Assembly (NCBI GenBank): GCA_965208605.1
Contig: OZ242345.1
Span: forward strand, 2,108,001 to 2,172,000
Length of the DNA stretch: 64,000 nt
DNA from: UBA9659 sp965208605
GTDB taxonomy: Bacteria > Pseudomonadota > Gammaproteobacteria > Pseudomonadales > Azotimanducaceae
Direction: 5' to 3'
The translations under genes were made by a program, and so were the position numbers. This document shows positions 42,622-50,896 of this stretch, piece by piece; positions within the stretch are counted from its first letter, which is position 1, and each line of letters begins with the position of its first letter. Under the pieces are notes generated by a model. The model saw only the letters and a list, made by a program, of their open reading frames with translations, made no database searches and was not told the origin of the DNA.

Positions 42622-43361
42622 CAGTTGCTTGCTCCCGGTGCGGCGGCGGGTTTGACGAAGTACATGACGAGACTCTTGCCCATGATGGGGTTAAGGCAAC
42701 TGTCTAACATTCTGGTGAGTCTGGGCTCTTGCATCAGATCCCAGACGAGGAAGCGATGATACCAAGCAACTAGTTTGGCTTCTGGCGTTTCGGCACCACG
42801 CCAGAACAAACATTTTAGCCACCAGTAAGGAACATGCAGGGCATGCGCGTGATGTTTGCCGAAAAAAATAAAACCCTTAGCTTCTATTTTTTTGCGTAGC
42901 TGTCTTGCTGTAAAAATGCGGACATGTCCACCGTCAACTTCATGGTAGGCAGCACTGAGTTGCCAGCATACCCACTCCGGGAAAAACCGAGGCACACTGA
43001 GCGCCAGGATGCCACCCTGTTTGACAACGCGGTGTATTTCACTGAGCACCGAATGATAATCAGGTAGATGTTCCAGCACTTCGGAACATATAAGCTTGTC
43101 GAATGATTCGTCCGGGAAGGGCAGACGCATACCGTTGGCGACGGATAATAGCAGGCTTTTTTTGTTGCCTGAGGGGGGGAAGTCGTTGCACCGCGCCCAG
43201 GCGGTCTGCAGATCCTTGATGGACAGATCAACGCCTACGGCATCTATCTTCTCGGCTAAATAAGCAGAAATCACATGCCGACCCTCGCCGCAACCCAGAT
43301 CTAGGAGCCGGTCATCTGGTTTGAGCTGTAGCCGGTCAAAGTTAATGGTTTGCAGGGACAT
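42621..43361 (-). CDS. Class I SAM-dependent methyltransferase (type 11)
   Basis: 246 residues from the ATG at 43361, which overlaps the glycosyltransferase end by 20 bp; the frame is open further up to 43586 but that part lies inside the glycosyltransferase gene. LLDLGCGEGRHVISAY is motif I, CSEVLEHLPDY and GGILALSVPRFFPEW follow. A C-terminal helical part (HHAHALHVPYWWLKCLFW) could touch membranes. Middle gene of a three-gene minus-strand operon. Confidence 0.85.
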   Translation of the reverse strand: MSLQTINFDRLQLKPDDRLLDLGCGEGRHVISAYLAEKIDAVGVDLSIKDLQTAWARCNDFPPSGNKKSLLLSVANGMRLPFPDESFDKLICSEVLEHLPDYHSVLSEIHRVVKQGGILALSVPRFFPEWVCWQLSAAYHEVDGGHVRIFTARQLRKKIEAKGFIFFGKHHAHALHVPYWWLKCLFWRGAETPEAKLVAWYHRFLVWDLMQEPRLTRMLDSCLNPIMGKSLVMYFVKPAAAPGASN

Positions 43362-44751
43362 ATTCCGGATTCGTATTTGCTTGGCGGGGCGTTCTGGAGT
43401 CGTCCTCTGCAAACGTATCTGCCATGCGGCTATCCCGCAACGGTGCATGACCTGATATGTGCAGATACAGCCTGAGCAGATCCTGGGCTGCCTTATCCCA
43501 GGTGAATGAGCGCAAAATGCGCTGCCTGGCTTTGGTTGCCAAGGCTTGCCGGCCTGCTTCATCTGCCAGCAATGCTCTGATGGCATCCGCTATGGCGAGA
43601 TGGTCTCCAGCCGGTACGATGATGCCGCCGTCGCCGATAATTTCCGGCAGGGCGCCGCCATCAGTGGAGATCACCGGCACTGAGCAGGCCATAGCTTCCC
43701 CCGCGGGCAGGCCGAAACCTTCATAGATGGATGGCACGACAGCGATGGTGGCCTGGGCATAGAGGTCGGCAATTTCAGTCGTCGAGATGCCCGAGAAGAA
43801 GCGAATCCGGGAACATAAGCCGAGCTTTTTAATCAATTTGACCGTACTGCCATCCGCTTGCAACTTCCCGAGGACATTGAGTTTAAGGTCTGGCATGTCG
43901 TCCGCCAGTAGGGCTATGGCGCGTAAGAGATAGGGCAAGCCCTTCAAGGGGACATCCGCACTCGTTGTGGTCATGATAGTGCTGGTCTTGCGCCTGATGT
44001 TCGGATTGGGTTTGAAGCGCTCAGTGTCTATGCCGTTATGCACGACATGAATCTTATCTTTCGGGATTGCAAAAGCATCGGCGATGGCTACTTGTGATGC
44101 TTTGGAAACAGTCACCACATGTTCCAGTTGTTTGACGACCTTCTTTTGCATGCGGAGAAAGGAATGCCATCTACGAATTAACAATCGGTGTTGCCAGGTC
44201 TTGGCGCTTTGTAGTGCGATCTTGAGATCACTGGTAATGGGGTGATGTATGGTGGTGATGATAGGGATGCCCATGCGTTGCAGTTTCAAGGTGCCGTAAG
44301 AGAGGCTTTGATTGTCGTGCACTATGTCGTACTGCGGTTTGTGTTTTTTGAAATACTTAACCAGCCGGCGGCCGAAGGTATAGGGTTCTGCAAAGCCGCC
44401 GGTCAACATGCTGAACCATTCAAAAAAATCGGTGAAGGAAAGAAGATGCCGAGGGCGGAGTGCGGTCACATGGTTGTCCGACTCAAACAGATTCAAACCG
44501 GGTAACTTGATGAGGTTTACTCTGGGGTCTAATTCAGGGTAGGGCTGACCGGAAATCACATCTACCCTAAGACCCATGTCCGCCAAGGCACTACTGAGGG
44601 ATTTGATATACACCCCCTGACCACCGCTGTATGGGTTGCTTCTGTATCCCAAGAGGCAAATGTGTAGCCTAGGCGGCGGCGCTGGCTCCGCTACTGCGTG
44701 CAACATTAAATGACGAGACATTAAGTTGCGAGGCATTAAATTACGAGACAT
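43342..44751 (-). CDS. Glycosyltransferase family 4 protein
   Basis: 469 residues, GT-B fold. N-terminal acceptor domain (SNPYSGGQGVYIKSLSSAL, DIVHDNQSLSYG, TIHHPI) and C-terminal nucleotide-sugar domain with VHNGIDTERFKP and the E-x7-E motif SIYEGFGLPAGEAMA. First gene of the operon with the methyltransferase and toroid genes. The N terminus (MSRNLMPRNLMSRHLML) comes from 15-bp repeats that each contain an ATG, so the real start may be 44751, 44736, 44721 or 44706. Confidence 0.86.
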   Translation of the reverse strand: MSRNLMPRNLMSRHLMLHAVAEPAPPPRLHICLLGYRSNPYSGGQGVYIKSLSSALADMGLRVDVISGQPYPELDPRVNLIKLPGLNLFESDNHVTALRPRHLLSFTDFFEWFSMLTGGFAEPYTFGRRLVKYFKKHKPQYDIVHDNQSLSYGTLKLQRMGIPIITTIHHPITSDLKIALQSAKTWQHRLLIRRWHSFLRMQKKVVKQLEHVVTVSKASQVAIADAFAIPKDKIHVVHNGIDTERFKPNPNIRRKTSTIMTTTSADVPLKGLPYLLRAIALLADDMPDLKLNVLGKLQADGSTVKLIKKLGLCSRIRFFSGISTTEIADLYAQATIAVVPSIYEGFGLPAGEAMACSVPVISTDGGALPEIIGDGGIIVPAGDHLAIADAIRALLADEAGRQALATKARQRILRSFTWDKAAQDLLRLYLHISGHAPLRDSRMADTFAEDDSRTPRQANTNPEYVPANH

Positions 44752-44765
44752 GAATTACGAGACAT
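44706..44765. repeat. Tandem start-codon array at the glycosyltransferase
   Basis: On the minus strand, units beginning ATGTCTCGT or near-copies start at 44765, 44751, 44736, 44721 and 44706. The first spacing is 14 bp, the others 15, so four ATGs are in frame with the gene and the first opens a nine-codon upstream frame. Confidence 0.85.
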
Positions 44766-44926
44766 TATAATTACTTGAGGTTCCGGTTAGCCTACCGTCA
44801 GTTGGCTTCTATTGAAGAGGGGGGCAGTAAAAGTGCTAGATTTTACGCACTTTGATAGCACAATGCCATCGGCATCTATTGCCAAAAACCTTGAAGACTT
44901 GCCATTTCTCATTCACTATTCAGCGC

Positions 44927-45259
44927 ATGGCTATTCAAAAAAATGTTATTCAGGAAAGCATTGAAAGAAAGCTCGCTGAGGCCATGACCTTGTTACATCT
45001 TGAAGTCATCAATGAAAGTAGCAATCATAATGTGCCGCCTGGTGCCGAGTCCCACTTCAAAGTTATTTTGGTGTCTGAAGAGTTTGACGACATGCCGCTT
45101 ATTGCCCGGCACCGGCAAGTGAACCGAATCCTAAAAGAAGAATTGGCAACCGACATTCATGCGCTTGCCATACATACCAGTACACCAAAGGAATGGCATG
45201 CCAGGAACGGCACAGCACCCATGTCTCCGCCATGTCACGGCGGCTCCAATGCACAATAA
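44927..45259 (+). CDS. bolA: BolA family protein
   Basis: 110 residues from the ATG at 44927. IQESIERKLAEAM, SHNVPPGAESHFKVILVSEEF-like segment and RHRQVNRILKEEL, then IHALAIHTSTPKEW, are the BolA fold with its conserved His. BolA works with monothiol glutaredoxins in iron-sulfur trafficking and in stress morphology. An upstream in-frame start at 44852 has no family likeness. The last about 15 residues are less conserved. Confidence 0.9.
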   Translation: MAIQKNVIQESIERKLAEAMTLLHLEVINESSNHNVPPGAESHFKVILVSEEFDDMPLIARHRQVNRILKEELATDIHALAIHTSTPKEWHARNGTAPMSPPCHGGSNAQ

Positions 45260-45277
45260 CCTGGTGTTGTCTCACCG

Positions 45278-45390
45278 AATCCAGTCCTCCCCGCCGTCAT
45301 TCTCGCCGAAGCCAGCCATCCTGCCGAAGGCGGGGCGACTGGCTTCGGGGGGAATCCAGAGGAATGAACGAGAATGACGGGGTGAGGATG
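45278..45390. repeat. Palindromic repeat element
   Basis: One spacer element with nested stems: CCGAAGCCAG pairs with CTGGCTTCGG around a smaller CTGCCGAAGGCGGGG part, flanked by CGTCATTCTCG and GGGAATCCAGAGGAA. A close relative is at 54870-54915. Confidence 0.75.
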
Positions 45391-45400
45391 GCCACCCCGC

Positions 45401-46144
45401 CTACTCAGCAGTATTGAGCAGTTCCCTGAGACTGGGCCAGATGTCCGCTAGCAAGGCCGGTTGGGCTGCCGCTGTGGGGTGGATGCCGTCTCTTTGTAGC
45501 AGCTGTTTTTCAGTGGTGACGCTGTCCAACAAAAAAGGTACGAAGGGCAGGTCCTGAGCTTTTGCCAAGGTGGTATAAGTATCTTGGAATGCTGTGGTGT
45601 AGCGCCGACCATAATTGGGCGGCAGTGCCATGCCGATTAACAAGACCCGGCTCCCCGCTTCTCGGGACTGCTTAATCATGCCTTCCAGATTCTTCTTGAT
45701 CTTGTCAATGGGATAACCCCTAAGCCCATCATTGCCACCTAGTTCAATAATAATGATGTCTGGTTGGTGTATCGCTAAGGTTTTGGGTAGTCTTGTCAGG
45801 CCGCCGCCAGTAGTTTCCCCACTGACGCTAGCGTTAATGACCCGATACTGAGGATGGGTCTCAATGAGTCGCCGGGATAAAAGGCTGACCCAGCCGTCTT
45901 CTTGATTGATACCGTAGGCAGCACTGATGCTGTCACCATAGACGACCAGAGTCGGTGCTCCCTTCTCGGTGCCCTTCTCGGCAGCCTTGACGGGGCTGAT
46001 ACTCTCAAGCAGGGGAAAAAGTACCATGACAATGAAAGCGATGAGGAGAGCCATGGTGAGCGCGATGACGACAAGCAACTTGGCGAAAAGAAGTCTCCAC
46101 TCTCTTCTGTTATTTGACACAACTATTCTTTTTTTATAATTCAT
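45401..46144 (-). CDS. Arylesterase / TesA-like GDSL hydrolase
   Basis: 247 residues. One membrane helix (about 18-45) anchors a periplasmic SGNH hydrolase: block I GDSISAAYG with S72, block III GGNDGLRG, block V DGIHPTA. A short AEKGTEKG repeat links anchor and enzyme. It is divergent from ybbA, the classic tesA-ybbA-ybbP arrangement, but the two start codons are only 9 bp apart, so each promoter must lie in the other gene or the starts are further in. Confidence 0.85.
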   Translation of the reverse strand: MNYKKRIVVSNNRREWRLLFAKLLVVIALTMALLIAFIVMVLFPLLESISPVKAAEKGTEKGAPTLVVYGDSISAAYGINQEDGWVSLLSRRLIETHPQYRVINASVSGETTGGGLTRLPKTLAIHQPDIIIIELGGNDGLRGYPIDKIKKNLEGMIKQSREAGSRVLLIGMALPPNYGRRYTTAFQDTYTTLAKAQDLPFVPFLLDSVTTEKQLLQRDGIHPTAAAQPALLADIWPSLRELLNTAE

Positions 46145-46153
46145 AATACTCAG

Positions 46154-46906
46154 ATGATAAAAGCAACCGACCTCGGGAAAACCGTTAGCACCTCAGCAGG
46201 CACACTCCGTATATTGAAAGGGATTAACTTGGAAATCAAGAAATCCGAATCAGTAGCAATCCTGGGTGTGTCCGGTTCGGGGAAAACAACCCTGCTCGGT
46301 TTGCTTGCCGGGCTGGACACACCTACTCAGGGGGAAGTCCAACTCGGTGATTATATCATCACCTCGCTTGATGAAGAGGCACGCGCCGGAGTGCGGGCGG
46401 AACTGGTGGGCTTTGTCTTCCAGTCCTTCCAGCTATTATCTAGCCTGACCGCGATAGAAAATGTCATGCTACCGGCGGAATTAAAAAACGATCCAGAGGC
46501 AGAAAGTAAAGCCCGTTATCTTTTGGAGCGGGTCGGCCTGGCACAGCGGGCAAGCCATTATCCGAGCCAGTTGTCTGGCGGCGAACAGCAACGAGTTGCC
46601 ATAGCCAGAGCCTTTGCATCATCGGTGGAGATTTTGTTTGCCGATGAACCGACTGGAAATCTTGATACTGAGACGGGTTCCCGGATCATTGATTTGATTT
46701 TTGAGTTGAATGTTGATTTTGGGACCACGCTGGTATTAGTCACCCATGATCAGCAACTGGCAGCAGGTTGTCATAGATCTATCCACCTTCTTGGTGGTGA
46801 AATAGTTGCTGGCGAGACAACTGCTGGCGACATAGTCGCTGGTGAAATAGTCGCTGGTGAAATAGTTGCAGCTGAGAGGTCCCTGCCGCCAGGAACAAGC
46901 AGATGA
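46154..46906 (+). CDS. ybbA: ABC transporter ATP-binding protein YbbA-like
   Basis: 250-residue MacB/LolD-type ATPase: Walker A GVSGSGKTT, signature LSGGEQQR, Walker B LFADEPTGNLD. Works with the large permease that follows (ATGA overlap) and, by genetic context, with the divergent esterase. The C-terminal tail is extended by five-residue repeats (GEIVA, GETTA, GDIVA) coded by 15-bp units at 46796-46870, absent from usual YbbA. Confidence 0.88.
   Translation: MIKATDLGKTVSTSAGTLRILKGINLEIKKSESVAILGVSGSGKTTLLGLLAGLDTPTQGEVQLGDYIITSLDEEARAGVRAELVGFVFQSFQLLSSLTAIENVMLPAELKNDPEAESKARYLLERVGLAQRASHYPSQLSGGEQQRVAIARAFASSVEILFADEPTGNLDTETGSRIIDLIFELNVDFGTTLVLVTHDQQLAAGCHRSIHLLGGEIVAGETTAGDIVAGEIVAGEIVAAERSLPPGTSR
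46796..46870. repeat. Five in-frame 15-bp units at the 3' end of ybbA
   Basis: Units GGTGAAATAGTTGCT and variants start at 46796, 46811, 46826, 46841 and 46856; they lengthen the protein by about 25 residues without breaking the frame or the coupling to ybbP. Confidence 0.9.
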
Positions 46907-49428
46907 TATTCCGCTTAGCACTCAAACTACTCTGGCGCGATTGGCGCGCCGGGGAGTTGACGCTACTGCTAGTCTCGCTGGTGATTGCGGTGGGCACGGT
47001 GACGACCATGACGCTGTTTGTGGATCGGTTGCAAAATGCACTCCTGCTTGAGTCGGCAAGCTTCCTGGCGGCGGATCGGGTCATTTCTGCATCCACCCCC
47101 ATTGAGCCTGCCATCATTCAGCAGGCCGAAGCCTCAGGCCTAACCCATTCACAAACCCTTAACTTCTTGTCCATGGTCTTCTCCGCCGACCGGGCACAGT
47201 TCACTTCGGTGAAAGCGGTGAACGAACCCTACCCGCTACGGGGGTTGCTGATCGCTGGTAATGAGCCCTTTATGCGGGGTGCTCCGGTGCCCTCGGGTCC
47301 GCCGCCGGGCGAACTCTGGATGGAGAGTCGTCTCTTCCCCATGTTGAATGTTGCCCCTGGCGATCTGGTGGATCTAGGTATTGCCAGTATGCCGGTCACC
47401 CGGGTATTGATTAAGGAACCGGACCGAGTGGGTGGCTTTGACAGCGCGGGCCCGAGACTACTGATGAATCTAGCGGATGTTGCTCGCACTGGTGTGGTGC
47501 AACCCGGTAGCCGCCTGAGATACCGCTACCAGTTTGCCGGTACCCCGGAGCAGATTGAATCTTTTGAGGCCTGGGCCCAGCCCAAACTTGCCCCGGGGGC
47601 AAGAATCTTTGGCGTCAAAGAAGGTGCCGCGAGTATTGGCAGGACACTTGAACGAGGCGAGCGATTTCTTCTTCTCGGCAGTTTGTTGGGGGTGCTATTG
47701 GCAGGGGTTGCTATTGCCTTGGCGGCGCGGCGATACAGTCTGCGCCACTATGGGCATGTGATGATTCTGAAAACGCTCGGTGCCAAGCCGCTACAAATTG
47801 ACGGTATATTTTTGATTATTTTTGGTGTCTTGGGTGCCCTCGCAACACTGCTTGGTGCAGGCACCGGTTATCTCATGCAGCTGGGCGTGGCGGAAATACT
47901 CTCGCCGCTCATTCCCGTTGCGCTGCCGGCACCCACATGGCGACCTCTTTTGCCGGGCTTGGGGACCGGCTTTGTTTGCTTGCTGTCCTTCGCGCTACCC
48001 CCGCTACTGAAGTTACGGCAGACGCCGCCGCTCAGACTCATCAGGCAGGATCTTGATGACGGCAATCCAGGGTCCACAACACTCACTAGCCTGGTATCAC
48101 CAGACAAGCTCACCAGCCTCTTTGCCCTCCTGGGCATCCTGGGCATGCTGTGGTGGTACAGCCAAGACCTTGCTTTGACCTTGATGATCTTGAGCGGGGC
48201 GGCGGCAGCGCTGGTTGTTTTGTTTGGGGTTGCCCTCCTGCTATTGGGTGGCGGCAGGGCTTTGGGGATGCGGGCAGGTAGTGTTTGGCGGCTTGCGCTG
48301 GCGGGGATGCAACGCCGTAAACAGGAAAACACCATACAAATCCTGGTCTTTGGCATTGCCATTATGTTGCTGCTGGTGCTGTATCTCGTCCGGACGGCAC
48401 TGATTGCCGAATGGCAGGCGCAGATACCGGAAGATGCACCTAATCATTTTGCGATTAACATTGCCCCGGAAGAGGTGGCGCCAGTCCAGTCCTTGTTCGC
48501 GGCGAATGATGTCGCTTCCCAACCGCTTTATCCCATGATTCGGGGGCGGGTTCTGTCCATCAATGGTGCCCCTACTGAGACCCGGGATCCAGACCAGGAT
48601 GAGCAGAATGTGCCGGCATCCAGTGCCGGGAGGAATCTCACCTGGGCTAGTCGTCTGCCAGACGATAATCAGCTTGTCGCCGGGACTTGGTGGGATGAAT
48701 ATGATGCCGCCATACCGCTCGTCTCTATTGAAGCAGACCTTGCCCAGCGCAACGGGATCCGCCTGGGGGATAGTTTGACCTTTGGTATTCAGGGTCGGGA
48801 GCTGGTCGCTCAGGTTGCCAGTATCAGGACGGTCTTTTGGGACAACATGCAGCCTAATTTCTATATTATTTTTTCTCCTGGCGCGTTGGATGACTTCCCG
48901 GCAATGTTTATGACTAGTTTTTTTCTTGATAAGCACCAAAAACTTTTTCTGAACCAATTGCTCAGTCAACATCCCACCATGACTGTTATTGAAGTGGATG
49001 CGCTACTTGAACAGATGCAGAGAGTGCTCAGCCAGGTCACTCTTGCTATTGAACTCGTCCTGGTCTTGACCATCGCTTCGGGCATCCTGGTGTTGTTGAC
49101 GAGTATTCAAGCGTCCATGGATAAGCGATTGCGGCAGCATGCTTTGTTACGGGCTTTGGGAGCGAGCCGGCGGCTGGTCTTGGGTAGTCTGCTGGTGGAG
49201 TTTGGCACCCTGGGATTGTTTGCCGGTATTCTGGCCGCTCTGGGTGCTGAGATAACCCTCTACCTACTGGAGACGGAAGCCTTTGACCTCAGTTATCAAG
49301 TCAATCCGCTCTTCTGGGTGCTGGGTCCCCTGAGCGGCATAGTATTGATTGGTGTTATCGGCATCCTCGCTACTAGACGGCTGGTTACTACGCCACCCGC
49401 CATGATTTTGAATGATGAAGTCTGTTGA
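46903..49428 (+). CDS. ybbP: ABC transporter permease YbbP-like (FtsX family)
   Basis: 841 residues with about ten helices: one near 20-40, an N-terminal periplasmic domain, a first FtsX block (about 255-380), central helices (about 405-510), a second periplasmic domain and a last FtsX block (about 710-835, RALGASRRLVLGSLLVEF). Family members move lipids or fatty acid-like material rather than import solutes. ATG overlaps the ybbA stop. Confidence 0.9.
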   Translation: MIFRLALKLLWRDWRAGELTLLLVSLVIAVGTVTTMTLFVDRLQNALLLESASFLAADRVISASTPIEPAIIQQAEASGLTHSQTLNFLSMVFSADRAQFTSVKAVNEPYPLRGLLIAGNEPFMRGAPVPSGPPPGELWMESRLFPMLNVAPGDLVDLGIASMPVTRVLIKEPDRVGGFDSAGPRLLMNLADVARTGVVQPGSRLRYRYQFAGTPEQIESFEAWAQPKLAPGARIFGVKEGAASIGRTLERGERFLLLGSLLGVLLAGVAIALAARRYSLRHYGHVMILKTLGAKPLQIDGIFLIIFGVLGALATLLGAGTGYLMQLGVAEILSPLIPVALPAPTWRPLLPGLGTGFVCLLSFALPPLLKLRQTPPLRLIRQDLDDGNPGSTTLTSLVSPDKLTSLFALLGILGMLWWYSQDLALTLMILSGAAAALVVLFGVALLLLGGGRALGMRAGSVWRLALAGMQRRKQENTIQILVFGIAIMLLLVLYLVRTALIAEWQAQIPEDAPNHFAINIAPEEVAPVQSLFAANDVASQPLYPMIRGRVLSINGAPTETRDPDQDEQNVPASSAGRNLTWASRLPDDNQLVAGTWWDEYDAAIPLVSIEADLAQRNGIRLGDSLTFGIQGRELVAQVASIRTVFWDNMQPNFYIIFSPGALDDFPAMFMTSFFLDKHQKLFLNQLLSQHPTMTVIEVDALLEQMQRVLSQVTLAIELVLVLTIASGILVLLTSIQASMDKRLRQHALLRALGASRRLVLGSLLVEFGTLGLFAGILAALGAEITLYLLETEAFDLSYQVNPLFWVLGPLSGIVLIGVIGILATRRLVTTPPAMILNDEVC

Positions 49429-49452
49429 AGGGTAATTGCTTCGGGAAGTGTC

Positions 49453-49668
49453 GTGGCGCAGTTTGATATTCCATGGGAATCACTCTCGGCGGAAGCACTG
49501 AGCGGTATTATTGAAGAGTTCGTCACTCGTGAGGGTACGGAATATGGTGTCCGGGAGGTGCGCTTGGAAGATAAAATCAGCCAGGTGCGCAAACAGTTGC
49601 AAGCCGGGAAGACTCGGATTACCTATGACGATGTGACTCACTCTTGTTCCATAGAGCTTGTGAAGTGA
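49453..49668 (+). CDS. YheU family protein
   Basis: 71 residues, GTG start. IPWESLSAEALSGIIEEFVTREGTEYG and LEDKISQVRKQL are the hallmark of the small UPF0270/YheU family, of unknown function. It follows ybbP after 24 bp. Confidence 0.85.
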   Translation: MAQFDIPWESLSAEALSGIIEEFVTREGTEYGVREVRLEDKISQVRKQLQAGKTRITYDDVTHSCSIELVK

Positions 49669-49669
49669 C

Positions 49670-49855
49670 CGATAGGCGGGAATCCAGTCCGCCGTCCGGC
49701 CTGGCCGGACTCCATCACCCTCCGCGCCGTCATTCTCGAGCTTGCTCGGGAATCCAGAGGAACAAAGGCAACCACGGTGCTAGTGACGAGAATGACGGCA
49801 AAAAAATACAGGCTGGATTCTCGCCTTCTTTGATCATGACGGCGCGGGTTTGCAT
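49670..49855. repeat. Palindromic repeat cluster after yheU
   Basis: Contains CGTCATTCTCGAGCTTGCTC with AATCCAGAGGAACAAAGGCA at about 49729-49770, GACGGCAAAAAAATACA, CTGGATTCTCG and TTTGATCATGACGG. The 312-bp gap has no gene; 49860-49980 is AT-rich and should hold the promoter of the next gene. Confidence 0.75.
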
Positions 49856-49980
49856 ATCTAACACTGTTGCACCCATAATCACCGCTTCACCGTTCCGCAT
49901 TAAACATCACGGCTTTTATTAGTAATTAGGTGCTATTAAAGGTTTTTTCTTCCTATTAGCAAACAATGAAGGTGAACATT

Positions 49981-50481
49981 ATGTCTGATGAAAAAACTGG
50001 TGGGTTTTGGGATTCATATCAAAGAGTAATGACATATAAAACTCATTTTTTTCGCTTTTTGGTAGTTCATCCTTTTATGATTTTTTCTGTGTGTTTACTG
50101 TTATATCTCTTTGGTGTTAATCCCCTTGAAGATTACCCTTATGTTTTCTTTGCCACCATCATAGTGATGATATTGGCTTCAGAAGGATTGGCATTTGTAG
50201 TAAGGAAGTATGACCGCATCTTGGTAATCCACAACCCATTCATAAGGAGGCTACATTATTTGCTATCGGGAATAATGTATACAGCAATATCTGTGTATTT
50301 TTCATTTGTAACAGGAGCCTATATGTATGTGCCCCCTATATTATTAGGTGTTAAGCCAATAATCTTTTGGGGCATTTGCCATACTATTCTCTTTATAATC
50401 GTAATCTCTATTAGTGCATTGGCTGGAGAAAGACGGGTAGTGCGTTGGCTGGAGAAAGACGCATCAAAAAAATCAAGTTAA
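49981..50481 (+). CDS. Four-helix membrane protein, unknown
   Basis: About 166 residues from the ATG at 49981 (AAGGTG 7 bases upstream; an earlier ATG at 49966 adds five). Four hydrophobic helices (about 25-50, 60-78, 98-125, 130-155) with a basic C terminus. AT-rich codon use differs from the housekeeping neighbours, so it may be acquired. No family recognised. Confidence 0.6.
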   Translation: MSDEKTGGFWDSYQRVMTYKTHFFRFLVVHPFMIFSVCLLLYLFGVNPLEDYPYVFFATIIVMILASEGLAFVVRKYDRILVIHNPFIRRLHYLLSGIMYTAISVYFSFVTGAYMYVPPILLGVKPIIFWGICHTILFIIVISISALAGERRVVRWLEKDASKKSS

Positions 50482-50599
50482 ACACATAGACTAGCTAAGA
50501 TGCAGGAGCTTCGCCAACCTCAACAACCTCAAAGTAATTCACCAATTAGAAGTTATTGCACGCGGTCTGGCTTCGTTGATTTTTTTACCATCAGAATCA

Positions 50600-50808
50600 A
50601 AGAGGGCGGGAATCCAGTGACATAAGCCGTCCGAACGTGTCAGTGAGTCAATGATACTATTCAAGTTTGTCATCGAATCTATGAACACAAACAATTAGCA
50701 TTGGTGCCAGTAATAATAGGACTGTGCCCTGTGTTCCTCTGGATTCCCGTCACCCCTGTCATCACAGCCGATGGCTGTGATGACGGGAGTGACGAGAATG
50801 ACGGCGCG
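50600..50808. repeat. Repeat element interrupting the region before the AAA ATPase
   Basis: A GGCGGGAATCCAG half-element near 50605 and a full long-stem element at 50740-50800 (ATTCCCGTCACCCC and GAGTGACGAGAATGACGG with a GAT centre; two arm mismatches). The 415-bp gap otherwise holds only the gene tail at 50808-50886. Confidence 0.75.
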
Positions 50809-50886
50809 ATTAAGAAGGATTATGTTCACAATATTCGCAGAAAAGTTGATAAACTTAAAATTGCGGGGATTAATTTGAAACACTGA
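50808..50886 (+). pseudogene. C-terminal remnant of a gene just upstream of the AAA ATPase
   Basis: Directly after the repeat element the frame reads IKKDYVHNIRRKVDKLKIAG then INLKH and TGA, 10 bp before the ATPase ATG. It looks like the end of a helical basic protein whose front was lost or replaced by the repeat. It may be the remains of the ATPase's operon partner. Confidence 0.4.
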
Positions 50887-50896
50887 GGAACTTATT

